Assembly (NCBI RefSeq): GCF_003255815.1
Contig: NC_037669.1
Coordinates: 49,340,093-49,404,092, forward strand
DNA: 64,000 bases
DNA from: Theropithecus gelada
Taxonomy: Eukaryota > Chordata > Mammalia > Primates > Cercopithecidae
Reading direction: 5' to 3'
Under the pieces are notes generated by a model that made no database searches, had not been told where the DNA came from, and saw nothing but the letters and a program-made list of their open reading frames with translations. Positions within the stretch are counted from its first letter, which is position 1. Each line of letters opens with the position of its first letter. The position numbers and the translations under genes are program-made. Of the stretch, positions 22,741 to 33,543 are shown piece after piece.

Positions 22741-23036
22741 ATTTTTTTTTTTTTGAGACAGAGTCTCGCTCTGTTGCCTAGGCTGGAGTGCAGTGGCGCG
22801 ATCTCGGCTCACTGCAAGCTCTGCCTCCAGGGTTCACGCCATTCTCCTGCCTCAGCCTCCTGAGTAGCTGGGACTACAGGCGCTCACCACCACGCCCGGC
22901 TAATTTTTTTGTCTTTTTTAGTAGAGACGGGGTTTCACTGTGTTAGCCAGGATGGTCTCGATCTCCTGACCTTGTGATCCGCCCGCCTTGGCCTCCCAAA
23001 GTGCTGGGATTACAGGCTTGAGCCACTGCGCCCGGC
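22741..23036 (-). repeat. AluY, Old World monkey type
   Basis: Body ends CAGGCTTGAGCCACTGCGCC. GGCTTTTTAA precedes and follows the element as a target duplication. Confidence 0.95.
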
Positions 23037-23284
23037 CGGCTTTTTAACTCTTAATGCACTGATTATACAGGATGCTGAACAATTTTCTGGTATGCTTATT
23101 GGCCATTTTTTTTCTATGAGCTCTGTTCATAACCATTGCCTGTCTTTTCTATTGGGCTGTTACCAATAGGAAAGATGATTATTGATTTCTACTCTTACAT
23201 ATTGTGGATGCTCATCTTTTGTTATATACGTCACATAGACCTATTTTCCATTGCATTAATCGACCATTTCCTAACATTAATTTT

Positions 23285-23425
23285 GGGCAGGCCATTTAAC
23301 CCAAGCTTCAGTGTCCTTACCTAAACAATGAGGGTATCTCCTGCATAAGACTGTGGGGAGAATTGACTGATAAAACTGAATGATGCTTGGCACTCGGTAA
23401 ATACTCAATAAACGTTAGCTATTCT
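23285..23425 (+). repeat. MIR
   Basis: CAGTGTCCTTACCTAAACAATG and GATGCTTGGCACTCGGTAAA, then TACTCAATAAACG, follow the MIR 3' half. Confidence 0.8.
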
Positions 23426-23611
23426 TCACTATAGACTTGGGGCTACAAGTGAGCTAAATGTTTAGTTTGGCCCATAGGATTTAAGTATATTTGAACCCTT
23501 CAGGTGAAGCATGCATTTCTAGTTGGCCATACCTTCCTCTGCCTCCCCAGTCTGTTTTCTACACCACAGCTTCTCAAATTTATGTCATCTGTCTTCCACT
23601 CTCCAAAGTTT

Positions 23612-23900
23612 TCTTTTTTTGAGACAGGGTCTCGCTCTGCCACCTAGGCTAGAGTGCAGTGGTGTAATCATAGCTAACTGTAATCTCAAACTCCTGGGCT
23701 CGAGTGATGCTACCACCTCAGCCTCCCGAGTAGCTGAGACTACAGGTGTGTGCCACCACACCCAGATAAATTTATTTTCTGTAGAGATGGGGTCTCACTA
23801 TGTTGCCCAGGTTGGTATCAAACTCCTGGCCTCAAGTAATCCTCCAACCTTGTCCTCCCAAAGTTTTGGGATTACAGGTATGAGAGCCACCACACCCAGT
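23612..23900 (-). repeat. Alu (old)
   Basis: TTTTTTTGAGACAGGGTCTC start; TCTCCAAAGTTTT occurs before and after the element. Confidence 0.9.
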
Positions 23901-23919
23901 TTTTACTGGCATTCAGTAA

Positions 23920-24519
23920 GTCTCCAAAGTTTTTAATGGATAAAAATAAAGCAGGTTTTGAAATTATGTATCGCCCATTATCATGGCAGCTCTATGTGTC
24001 CTGTATATACTACACAACTCCTGCATGTTGTTCACAGTTTATCACACTTATGAAGCCCCCCCAGGGTTGGGCAATATACAACCTGCATATCTGTACACGG
24101 CAGCCTGGCCCATATTTAAGGGGAATTTTCAAAGATTTCACAAGATGTATCCTTTGCTCTCACAACATCCACCTGTAGGATCAAGTTGGGTGGTGTGGTA
24201 TCACTAGTTTATAGTTGGGGTAAAAGGCACACAGTTAGTAAGCCAGAAGTGGGGCTAAAGCTCTCGACGTTCAGACTGGAGCTGTGAAGGACCGAGTCAT
24301 CATGTCTCTGCTTGGTACCAGGTCAAAGGCAAGTTTAGGACTTCAGGATTTCCAGAGGCCTCCCAGAGATCACCAGGAAAAAGTCCTAATAGAAATTACT
24401 ACTTCTATAACAAAATTACAGGTGGCAATAGGCTGGCTAATAATGCATTACATGCATGTAAAACTATGTATGTTAAATGTTTCAAAAATAAAGAGCAAAA
24501 CAAACACGAGTCTGACCAC
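23920..24519. other. DNA just beyond the TMCC1 3' end
   Basis: Unique AT-rich sequence. No convergent gene is recognised. A plus-strand AATAAA at 24486-24491 exists without supporting signals. Confidence 0.5.
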
Positions 24520-24560
24520 CAGGTTAATAGCTGAGGTCTTTATTTCAATTTCTATATACA
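24497..24560 (-). terminator. TMCC1 polyadenylation region
   Basis: On the minus strand the order is TGTATATA (24560-24553; a UGUA/Pumilio-type element), AATAAA (24544-24539), a cleavage zone about 15-25 nt further on (around 24520), then a GU/U-rich stretch GTGTTTGTTTT (24507-24497). That is the full canonical arrangement for a strong mammalian polyA site. The cleavage point is inferred, not seen. Confidence 0.8.
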
Positions 24561-27500
24561 GTAAAAGTGCTGCTGAGAATCTGCAGCGACCAGACAGAAC
24601 ATAAATTTAAATCTCTCTCAACAATTAGCAGCTTAAGATCTATCAACTACAGTGTTAACGTTCACACGTTCACAAGTGTCATTTCTTTACGTTTCAATTC
24701 GTGCAAGTGAGTTTTTATTCTTACACACTTTGATAAAACACACTTACAGTCTAGTAGTCAATCCCTACTGAGGATATCACCTAGCATACACGACATACAG
24801 ACAGTAATGTTAACGCTTAGAGCCACATTCAAAATCCCAGGTTTCATTTGGGGTTGGGGTGTGGGAACCATAATTTTGCCTGTGTCAGATTACAATAATG
24901 TTTGGTTTTGTTTTAGATGCATATTTTCCAAAGCTGAAAGACAGCTCCTCATTGGAACTCTCTCAGAACTCAGCATTTTCTTCTGACTGTACCTTAAAGG
25001 AACATGAAATCAGAAACAAAACCAAATGCAGTGAAGACCACGTGAAAATATGCTCATTATTTGGACATGGCTAGTGAGGAAGGCTCGCTCCCAATATTTG
25101 TCTTGGCATCAGACTTTTACTCCATTTAGAACAGGGGAGAAAGAAGACCCTAGTCAGTGAAGTTTAAAATTTAACCTACTTTTGCTTCTTAAGGAGCCAG
25201 TAGAGTGGAAAGCCTTCCTTACTAGGACATACTGAGTATACCAAGGAATGGAAATTGGAGCAGAGAGAAGTACCCTTCAATTATCATAAACAATGTAAAA
25301 TGCGCATTCTACAACCTGAACAGTCACCCAGGCCAACACAGCCAGCTTCACTCACCCAGGCTAGGGGCATGGAAAAATAATCCAGGAATGTTTCATTTTA
25401 AAGGGAATGAATATAGTTTTCTTTTCTTTTCTTTTTTTAGAGGAGCATTCAAATGAGGCGAAGTTTCCACCCAGAACAACTGTTAAGCCATTAAAGCAAG
25501 GTTATAGAAGAGCTATGAAAAGACAAAAGAACCCAAGAACAACCGCAATGAAAGAAACTCAGAAGTAACAGGATGGGCAGCAAAAGGTACAGGAAAGAAT
25601 GAAAACAGATGCATGGTTACAAACAGCATTAAATGCACACAACTTCTGGGTCTGGTGAATAATTAAGGGACAAGAAGGCTAGAAAGCCATTACTGCACCT
25701 GATCTGCACTGAAGGTCCTTCCTAAGACACTCTGAGAAAGGAAGACAGAAAGTTAGCATGGGACTGTTTGGCTGGAGCGCAGGGAGCTTTCTACAGGTGA
25801 AAACCTTCCTTTGATAGAAACCGTTCCAGGGCAAATGGGAACAGTTTCAATCCATCTATCAAAGTGACTTTCAGTGCCCACAAAACTTAAGTCTTCAGGC
25901 AGTTTAGGGGACTCAAAGGTTCTAGCTTAGAAAAACTGGTGGATTGCGACTAGGGCATCTTTTAAATAACTTTGTGGGGGCTCTCTACTCTGAGCAATTA
26001 TACTAAAGCAGAAAGTTAGGAGAAACTGTTAGTTCAAAAAGTTCATAGTATCCTTTGGCACTCCTGCCTAAAAAGTCACTGCGATATTTTTAGGCAAAGT
26101 TAACATTTTAATATATATAGGCTTGGGGACAATTTGTTTTTGGCATGAACATGAATTGGTTCTAATTTTTTTTTTAAAGAAAAAATCACCCTTGTGGCCC
26201 TACTCTGGGTGCTAGTTTTGAGGGGGCAACAGAGCTAGCAGGTGTACTACAATCAGCTGAGGTTGGGGTGAAGACTGGGGTACCTGAGTTAAAATGTCAA
26301 AGTAGTTATGGAAACAACATGCTGGCTCTGAGAAATCCAGCTTGTCAAAGCAAAAGGAGGCTGGCACCGTTAGGTAAACTGTCCTTTCAGACAGGCAGGT
26401 CAATGCTAATCTAGTTCTGAAGGAATTTCCTGGTAAGGGGTGGAAACAGGCAAAGCATACTTTGTTACTCTTTTCAGGGCATCTTATATGCACTTGGTTG
26501 CACAGAATGAGACCAAGAGGGAACAGCATTTGTGAACATACTACAAATAATATGGAAAATTAACCAAGCTCTCTAGATAAACTCTAAATGTTCAAGTTCC
26601 ACCAGGATGATGGAACTGGTTATGGGATGGGGGAAAGCAGCTCAGTTCATTTTTTTTAAACCATCTAGATAAGTCCACTGAGCATAATTAGGTTAGGTTA
26701 ACAAGTCAGTTTACATTATAGGAAGCTGGCAACATTTCACACCCAAAACTTGGGTCCTTCTAACCCGACATTTCCTTCACTGCTCTTTAGGAGAATCACC
26801 TTTGGTTGATTCTCTTAGGCAGACAGAATAAAGCTTTGAAATTAAGAATGCTGGGGCCAAAATGAAGACAGAAGACTCCACATCATCACTTTGGTTTCAG
26901 TAATTAGGGGTGTTAACAAAATAAATTAAGGAAACACAAGGACTTATTTATGACTCTTATAGTCTCAACTTTTCCTAAAGACAATCCCAGCCCAAGATCA
27001 CTGGGTGAACATTTTCTTGGGGCAAAAAAAACCCAAAAAAATCCCTATCCTACTACACTGGTTTGTGGAAACAGCCTCCTCCTCTCCTTGCACAACCCTT
27101 TCCTCTCCAACTAAGCTAAACCCATAAAACGGGGGCGTAGGGACATCGGGACACCAAAAGCAGCAGCAGCAGCCAGAGGGAGTTTAAACTGCATCTCAAA
27201 ACAAGGGCGGCAGAGGGCAGCATTTACAGCAAGACTTTCTTACTCAAACTTTCAAGACAAGAGGGAGCAGCACACTTAAATATCCACACATTTCTTCATT
27301 TAAAAACATCACTTCTTTATTTCAAAGGAAAAATAAAAGACCCTCCCAACCCTGTCCAAAAAAACCCAATAATAATAATAACAATAATAAAAAATCCTAT
27401 TAGAAACCATAAGGAAGCACTGAGAGTTTGAGTATTACATTCTTCAAGTATGCTGTTCGGATTTTTAATTTTTAGGTTGGTACCTATACACATATTAAAA

Positions 27501-28218
27501 AAACCTTAAAAGTGCGGCCAACAGATTTTGCTTAAAATTAAGTATTTGGAGGGCTACTTAAAAATACTGTAGTAGGACTGTGCAGTGATCCTTTGGGGGA
27601 TGATGCTTTCACTTCTGTATCCTAGTAAAGGTTAAGGGGCAGGTTCAAAAGTGATCATATTTCCAGGGTTAGCGTAAGTGGCCAACTTGGGTGAGAAAGC
27701 CAGGGAGATCCATGTGTTCTTCCACGGACAACGAAAATCCACCCCGAATCCAAAAATTCAGACATGGAATGTGGTAGGATTTCACAGTAAAGTTAGTCTG
27801 GGATGGGGAGAGGTGATGAGCCCAAGGCAGGGTGTTAGGTTTAACTGGTTTGCCCTAATTAGGTTTTCGCATATTTTTAGTGGGTTTTAGTGCAGTCCTT
27901 CAAGCCACAATTTAGATTGCCCTTCGGTGTGCTCCAGATTGTTGGTTCATATTAAAGGACTGTTTAAGATTTGCATCCCAAGGAAAACCATGCTACATAA
28001 AAATGATCCAAGATTTTCGCCCAAAAAACTTCTTGGATAAAATCTAAAAAATACTATTGCAATTGCGTCTCTTGAAGAAAAAAACATTATTCTAAATGTA
28101 AACAGATTCACTCAACTCTTTTGTTGTTGTAGAAAACTTCAGAGTAGGTAAGTTGCTGTCTAACTCTCTGCTGCATGCACTTGCCAGAGTGTAGGGAACA
28201 ATACCTTCTGTGCCAGCA
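24520..28218 (-). other. TMCC1: TMCC1 3' untranslated region
   Basis: About 3.7 kb follows the TGA without a convincing intron and ends at the polyA signal described separately. It contains no Alu, LINE or MIR that I can recognise, unlike all the DNA around it. It is AT-rich, with many ATTTA-type elements, a short AAT-type simple repeat (27367-27390) and a CTG run of four (27162-27173, minus-strand sense). Two GCACTTT sites (mRNA sense) near 24565-24571 and 27504-27510 match the seed of the miR-17/20/93/106 family. The extent is inferred from the stop codon and the polyA signal; the length agrees with my recollection of primate TMCC1 mRNAs. Internal AATAAA-like signals (for example near 27318) could allow shorter forms. 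Confidence 0.85.
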
Positions 28219-28533
28219 TCATCTAGGGGATGAAAAGAACCGTTCCACATAGCTGAAGAGGGCGTCCCAGTGCTTCCAGAGAAAGGCAATGAAAACCACA
28301 AGGAATAAAGTGCTGAACGTCCTGTTGCGAGTCTTCATGAGGGGAACCACACAGTTGGCTACAGTGGAGACAAAGACCAAAAGGACTGCCATGACAGCCA
28401 GGAGGATGTTGATGAGTTTGCCCAGAAGGTTCCGGGCAGTGGCATTCTCCAGCCCTTCTAGCTGCACCACCTGCTGCTGCTGCTGCTGCAGCTCCATCTT
28501 GGAGATGCGCGTCTGGCATGCCTCCAGGGCCTC
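28219..28533 (-). CDS. TMCC1: TMCC1 terminal coding exon (C-terminal membrane anchor)
   Basis: The acceptor TTCTGGCCCACAG precedes GAGGCCCTGGAG, so the exon starts at 28533 in phase 0 (EALEACQTRISK). Coding continues to a TGA at 28221-28219. It holds residues 358-461: the end of the coiled coil, a six-Gln run (370-380 region, pure CAG codons), a first hydrophobic helix (about 397-420, LINILLAVMAVLLVFVSTVANC), a short basic loop (KTRNR) and a second hydrophobic helix (about 429-449), then the tail YVERFFSSPR. The family is known to use this C-terminal hairpin as its ER anchor, with the coiled coils facing the cytosol. The frame is intact and no damage is seen. The methionine at residue 370 (28497) is internal, not a start. 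Confidence 0.97.
   Translation of the reverse strand, partial: EALEACQTRISKMELQQQQQQVVQLEGLENATARNLLGKLINILLAVMAVLLVFVSTVANCVVPLMKTRNRTFSTLFLVVFIAFLWKHWDALFSYVERFFSSPR
28471..28488 (-). repeat. (CAG)6 tract coding polyglutamine
   Basis: Six uninterrupted CAG codons (CTG on the plus strand) encode Gln6 at the end of the TMCC1 coiled coil, just before the membrane helices. The tract is pure, so it can vary in length. Confidence 0.95.
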
Positions 28534-29036
28534 CTGTGGGCCAGAACAGGGAAGAGTTAAGCCTTCTGCTCACAAGTACTCTGAGATGCTGACATGCCTC
28601 CTGGGCAAGCCAGATGCATCTTGAGCAATGCCAATGATTTTATAAATATGCTGAAGCCTTGAATGAATATAAAAGTCTAGATGTATAACTCACTATTCAA
28701 GTGACTATTATTCCCCCAAATTGCCCTCCATTGCATTTCAGTGGGATGAGTCACAGGAAGCAGTGGCCACACTTAACATTTATTTAGTCTAGAACATTTT
28801 AATGACAAGACCACAAATATATGCTCTTTTTTCATTGAAAATTAATCTAAGTTGCACAGAATATATTTGTTCAACATAAAAAAGTTCAAATAGGATAATC
28901 TCTCCTGACATTTCCTTCAATTCCAATCCCTGTCCCTGAGGCAATACTGTTTGTGTTCACCCTTTTATCTGTGTTTAAGTGTATACATATATGTGTCAAG
29001 GAAAATATATGGAATTTTAAATTTTATTTCCTATCT

Positions 29037-30085
29037 GTAAACTAAAAATAAAATCCTAAGCCCCCCAGCCGAATGAACGGACTCCCTCTTGGCCAAAGTG
29101 GACCCCAAAGAAACTTGAAAAAGTGAGTTCTTGGCAATGATGGGAACGAGGCTGGACATGCCTCATTACATCCCCTCCCTTTTTGAGTTGCAGCACAAAT
29201 GACCAACATTAATGTTAAAATAGAGATCATAAGACTGATAGAATGGACTCTTTGTGGCAGTAAGACATCAAATTATAAACAAGACCTAAGGCCATGCCAG
29301 ACAAGGGTTAAATCTCACCCTACAAACCATAAAATCTCATCAGTTTTTTGTTTTTTTTTTTTGAGACGGAGTCTCGCTCTGTCGCCCAGGCTGGAGTGCA
29401 GTGGTGCGATCTCTGCTCACTGCAAGCTCCGCTTCCTCCTGAGTTCATGCCATTCTCCTGCCTCAGCCTCCCGAGAAGCTGGGACTACAGACGCCCACCA
29501 CCACGCCGGGCTAATTCTTTTTTGTATTTTTAGTAGAGACGGGGTTTCACCGTGTTTGCCAGGATGGTCTGGATCTCCTGACCTTGTGATCCTCCTGCCT
29601 TGGCCTCCCAAAGTGCTGGGATTACAGGCGTGAGCCACTGCGCCAGGCCATCTCATCAGTTTTTAAAAAAATTAACTGGTATTAATGTGGCTTTCTTTCC
29701 AACCTGACTCGGGTATAGCATCACATGACAGACACCAGACCCCGTTAACTTAGGCATTCCTTTGTACTGACTTCAAGTCTTTACACAAAGCTTAACTCTT
29801 TCAACCAACTGCCAACTAAAAAATTCCTAAAACCCACTATGACTTATTAGCCCCTACTTAGAGATGGCTCACCTTTTTGGGCCAAACCAATGTATAGTTT
29901 CCATGTATTGATTTAGGATTTTACTTACAATTCCTGTCTCTCTGAAATGTACAAAGCTAAACTAACCCAACTGCTTCGGGCATATTTTCTCAGGACCTCT
30001 TGAGACTGTGTTCCCTAGGCCATGGTTACTCATATCGGCTCAGAATAAACCTCTTTAAAATATTTTACAGGGTTTGGCTTTTCCA
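29037..30085 (+). repeat. Solitary LTR (MER21-like), interrupted by an Alu
   Basis: Starts TGTAAACTAAAAATAAAATC, then CCTAAGCCCCCCAGCCGAATG, and ends after a polyA signal (CAGAATAAACCTCTTTAAAA). It lacks any internal viral gene. The MER21-type name is from memory; an Alu occupies 29347-29649. Confidence 0.6.
29347..29649 (-). repeat. AluY-like
   Basis: T tract, GAGACGGAGTCTCGCTCTGTCG, ending GAGCCACTGCGCCAGGCC. ATCTCATCAGTTTTT lies on both sides as a target duplication. Confidence 0.95.
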
Positions 30086-30507
30086 AACATGGAATAGTAT
30101 CATACTATAGGAATCGATTCACAACTTGTTTTTTTTCATTCAACAGTGGGTCCTGGTGATCTCTCCATGTCAATACACAGAATCTACCTCATTTTTTTTA
30201 ACTGCTGCAGAGCATTTTATAGTATGGCTAGGCTATGTTATAATAGATGCAGCTAGTTCCCTCTTGGGGATTTTTAGGTTGTTTTCAACTTTTCCACTAT
30301 AACAATGATGCAGTGAACATTCTTTGAACATGCTTCCTTATACACACTACCTGGTGTTTTTTAAGTCAAGTCAATCCCTGACATCAGTGGAAAGGGATCT
30401 CCGATCTGCCTTCTTAAGGGCACACTCTCCTTTAGGTTGATCCTCTGTAAAGAGGACACTATGCCCACACACTAGACCAAACATTAAAAGTGTCTGTTTT
30501 TGCTATT

Positions 30508-30794
30508 TTTTTTGAGATGGAGTCTCGCTCTGTCGCCCAGGCTAGAGTACAGTGGCACGATGTCAGCTCACTGCCAGCTCCACCTCCCGGGTTCACACCA
30601 TTCTCCTGCCTCAGCCTCGTGAGTAGCTGGGACTACAGGTGCCCGCCAACACGCCTGGCTAATTTTTGTATTTTTAGTAGAGACGAGGTTTCACCATGTT
30701 AGCCAGGATGGTCTCGATCTCCTGACCTCGTGATCTGCCCGCCTCGGCCTCCCAAAGTGCTGGGATTACAGGCGTTAGCCGCCGCTCCTGGCCT
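30508..30794 (-). repeat. AluY-like
   Basis: Full-length body; TTGCTATTTTTT precedes and follows it. It lies on the 3' side of the 136-nt TMCC1 exon. Confidence 0.95.
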
Positions 30795-31087
30795 GTTCTT
30801 GCTATTTTTTAACTTTATATTGTTTAATTTAAAAACCTGTATTACCAAGACCTGATTGTATATTCTGTATCTCTCTCAACTACTAAAAAGTACTTGAAAA
30901 TAGTGTAAAATACTAATACATTAATGAAACGTTATTAGTAATGCAATAGTGACATAAAGTGTTAATACATTAATGATTCTAATGTTTAGAATCACCAGTA
31001 ACTAATAACAACTTGTCTTGTAACATATGCAATTAGAATAAAGCTTCCATTTAACATATGCCTAATTCCCAATTAAAAAAAAAAAAA
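30795..31087 (+). repeat. A-tailed segment (retrocopy-like 3' end)
   Basis: AATAAA at 31036-31041 is followed about 30 bases later by an A run at about 31075-31087. This looks like the 3' end of a reverse-transcribed RNA in plus sense. The source is not recognised; it may be the end of the old L1. Confidence 0.35.
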
Positions 31088-31147
31088 GTGTCTGTTCTCC
31101 TCAAGGCCATGGCCTTCACCCATGAGTTTAAATTAATTCCAAAGTAT

Positions 31148-31877
31148 TCAAGGGATAGAACCTATTTCCCTAGCTATGGTCAGATATCCTCCAAAGTTGG
31201 TTGGAGCCATGAGTTTTTCTGGTCTTGGTTTCAATGGATCCTGGTTTCCTGGGATTTGAGGTAAGGCTTGGGTAACTTCAGACTGAAGCCAACTACAGAC
31301 AGACAATGGATGCTGTCCAGTCCAGAAGGATCTTACGGAAAAAATAATTAAAACATAAGCAGGGCCTGAAGAAGACGGCATCCGGGTAAATGATCTAGAC
31401 ATTCCCTTGATTCTTTTAGGCTGTTGTAATACAAGTTTTCTAGCCCACTTCCCTTCTCTGAGACTAGCGTCTTTCAAAATGCTTTCATATGAAACCACTA
31501 AGAACTGTTCCCTTAGAAATACCTCCATATAGAAACAAGAAAAAATTAAATATTCTACTTCCTCATATAATAAAACAGATGGGCGATTAGCCTTAATTAA
31601 ACATGACTGCCTCATGGGTTATTCTTGCAAACTGTCAGGCAATGTGCGTAAATGAGATCTGGATTTGGCAGCTGGAATAAAGGCCCCCTTTCCCACAGAA
31701 GAAGACAAGGGCAAAATGGCCCTAATACTTGTCAGAGCTGCTTTTAAAGCAGTAATGGACAAATAGGATTCATGTGGTTTTCCACACACTGAGACTACTG
31801 TGATCCTAAGAAACATTTCCCAAGTACCAAGCAGACATACCAACCCAAAATGGTATAAACTTTTGAGAAATGTACCT
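31148..31877 (-). other. Long nearly open frame, unknown
   Basis: On the minus strand this frame has a single stop (TAA at 31621-31619) in about 243 codons, in DNA of roughly 40% GC. A plus-strand frame across 31370-31880 is also mostly open (three stops). No domain is recognised in either. It starts about 150 bases after the donor of the 136-nt TMCC1 exon, on the gene's own strand. It may be a decayed retrocopy or an old transposon, or chance. Confidence 0.3.
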
Positions 31878-32026
31878 CAATCATTTTAAGAGTAAGTGTA
31901 CTCTTATATAGTTGATATAAGCTTTTCTTTGTTCTCTACCTTCTCATCTTTTTTCCTTCTGCTGTTTTCCTTTTTTCTTTCTAACCCTACTGTATTTTGC
32001 ATTTACACCTTTTCCTTCATACTAAC

Positions 32027-32162
32027 CTGGATGTCCCGGGCCCGTTCATAGGACTGATATGCGATTTTTTCTTCCATGCTTGCCAGTTCCTGCTTCAAGT
32101 TCAAGATTTCATTCTGGTGGAGTTCTGTTAGGTCATTTAGCTGTTCTTCTAATCGTTCACAT
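32027..32162 (-). CDS. TMCC1: TMCC1 internal coding exon (136 nt, second coiled coil)
   Basis: The exon is too short to stand out as an open frame but is unmistakable by sequence. After the acceptor TTTCTCCTTAG it begins ATGTGAACG; its first base completes the Arg codon split from the 935-nt exon (AG+A). It then reads CERLEEQLNDLTELHQNE and continues to YERARDIQ, ending at the donor CAG|GTTAGT in phase 0. This gives residues 312-357, all heptad-like coiled coil. It is among the most conserved stretches of the TMCC family (LNDLTELHQ, NLKQELASMEEK, AYQSYERARDIQ). The intron on its 5' side is 16.4 kb and the one on its 3' side 3.5 kb. The ATG at its first bases is out of frame and not a start. 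Confidence 0.97.
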
Positions 32163-32694
32163 CTAAGGAGAAAAAAAAGGTTAGAATTTTATGCATTCTG
32201 TGAATATCCTTCCTGGCATTATTTACATCCAATCCCCAAAACCCATTCTACAAAGGAATAAAAGCACAAAGAAACTGAGTGGCCTGGGTTAACAGGGTGT
32301 GCTAGTGGGTACAGCTCTTAGTCTCTGGAAAAGATAGCTTGTCTCAAGGCCAAATCACACAGCAACACGGCTGTTCCATAATCTTTTCAATGCACAGTAT
32401 TTGCAGTGATGCCAGCAGCCCTGATTAGCTTTGAGCATAACCATAATATTGAGGCAGTCGTTAGGCTACTCTGAACAACATATGGGAGAGGCAAAAGCTA
32501 GGGTACAATTAAGCAAGCCTCATGAAAAGATAACACACCAATGGAAACCAACCTTCTGGCAGTCACCAGTAGCTTATTCCAGAACTGGCCAGCTCACTCA
32601 CCTGGATGTTTGTGATTCAGAGCCCTAGAATGCCAGAGCCAGAGGGGTCCATCATCCCCATGGTCAAGCACAAGTGTCTGGGACATTTCTGTCA

Positions 32695-32820
32695 ATAAAT
32701 ATTTACTGAGAGCCTGCTATGTACCAGGCATATTCAAAGTACTAAGAATATTGTGGTAAGCAAGACAGAGTGCCTGCCCTCAGGAGTTTGTACTCTAAGG
32801 AGTCAGGGAGGCAAGATGAT
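32695..32820 (-). repeat. L2-like 3' fragment
   Basis: TCAATAAATATTTACTGAGAG, then CCTGCTATGTACCAGGC and CTGCCCTCAGGAG, is a common reverse L2-type sequence. Confidence 0.55.
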
Positions 32821-33243
32821 TTCCCATATGGAGAAGTAAAACAAAGAAGATCAATAGGGGTATAAGACAGAGTGCCTGAAGGCTGATGCAGCTGGAATGG
32901 TCAGGGAAGGTCTCTCCCCTATTCAATTCTATTAAACTATGAAGGCTGAAACTTGAGTGATACGAACAGAGCCTTGTTGAAATGTGGAGGGAAGAATGTC
33001 TTAAGCAGAGGAAATAGCAGGTATGAGGTTCTTAAGATGGCAATTAGCTTGGCATGTCTGAGGGTTAGAAAGTAGGTCAGTGTGGCTGGGAGAATAAAAG
33101 GGAGGTAGGGTTCCTTGGGAGTAGGAATTATTTTATTCATATTGTATCTCTAGCACTTAGGATGACATAAGGGAAGGTTTAGTAATCTACATAAAGATGG
33201 AACCTGGACAAGGCATCTAAGGAGAGGCAGGATTAGAAAAGTT

Positions 33244-33543
33244 TTTTTGTTTTTTTTTTGAGATGGAGTCTCACTCTTGTTGCCCAGGCTGAAGTGCAGT
33301 GGCGCAGTCTTGGCTCACTGCAACCTCCGCCTCCCGGGTTCAAGTGATTCTCTTGCCTCAGCTTCCTCAGCAGCTGGGATTACAGGCGCCCACCACCACA
33401 CCCAGCTAATTTTTGTACTTTTAGTAGAGATGGGGTTTTGCCATGTTGGCCAAGCTGGTCTCAAACTCCTGACCTCAGTTGATCCGCTCGCCTTGGCTTC
33501 CCAAAGTGCTGGGATTACAGGCGTGAGCCACCATGCCCAGCCT
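33244..33543 (-). repeat. Alu (AluS-like)
   Basis: TTTTTTTTGAGATGGAGTCTC to GAGCCACCATGCCCAGCC; TAGAAAAGKTTT flanks both sides. Confidence 0.95.

Larger units (their letters stand above)
28800..30507. repeat. Old L1M sequence split by an LTR
   Basis: L1M-like text at 28800-29036 (GGCAATACTGTTTGTGTTCA, TGTATACATATATGTG) resumes after 30085 (AATAGTATCATACTATAGG, CTCTCCATGTCAATACAC, GGTTGTTTTCAACTTTTCC). The two halves belong to the same L1 region. Orientation not assigned. Confidence 0.6.
28534..32026 (-). other. TMCC1 last intron (3.5 kb)
   Basis: Donor GTTAGT at 32026-32021; acceptor CCCACAG ending at 28534. The intron holds old L1 sequence split by an LTR and Alus (28800-30500), an A-tailed segment ending at 31087, and a region at 31148-31877 that is unusually open on the minus strand. 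28534-28800 and 31878-32020 show nothing recognisable beyond a pyrimidine-rich stretch. Confidence 0.9.

Noticed and set aside
24486..24491. Plus-strand AATAAA as the end of a convergent gene
   Set aside because: No exon, open frame or downstream GU element supports a plus-strand transcript here.
26212..26529. 105-codon minus-strand open frame in the 3'UTR
   Set aside because: Lies after the TMCC1 stop, with no recognisable domain and nothing to suggest translation.
29037..30085. Possible endogenous retrovirus with coding capacity
   Set aside because: Only a solitary LTR is present, broken by an Alu; there is no gag, pol or env sequence.
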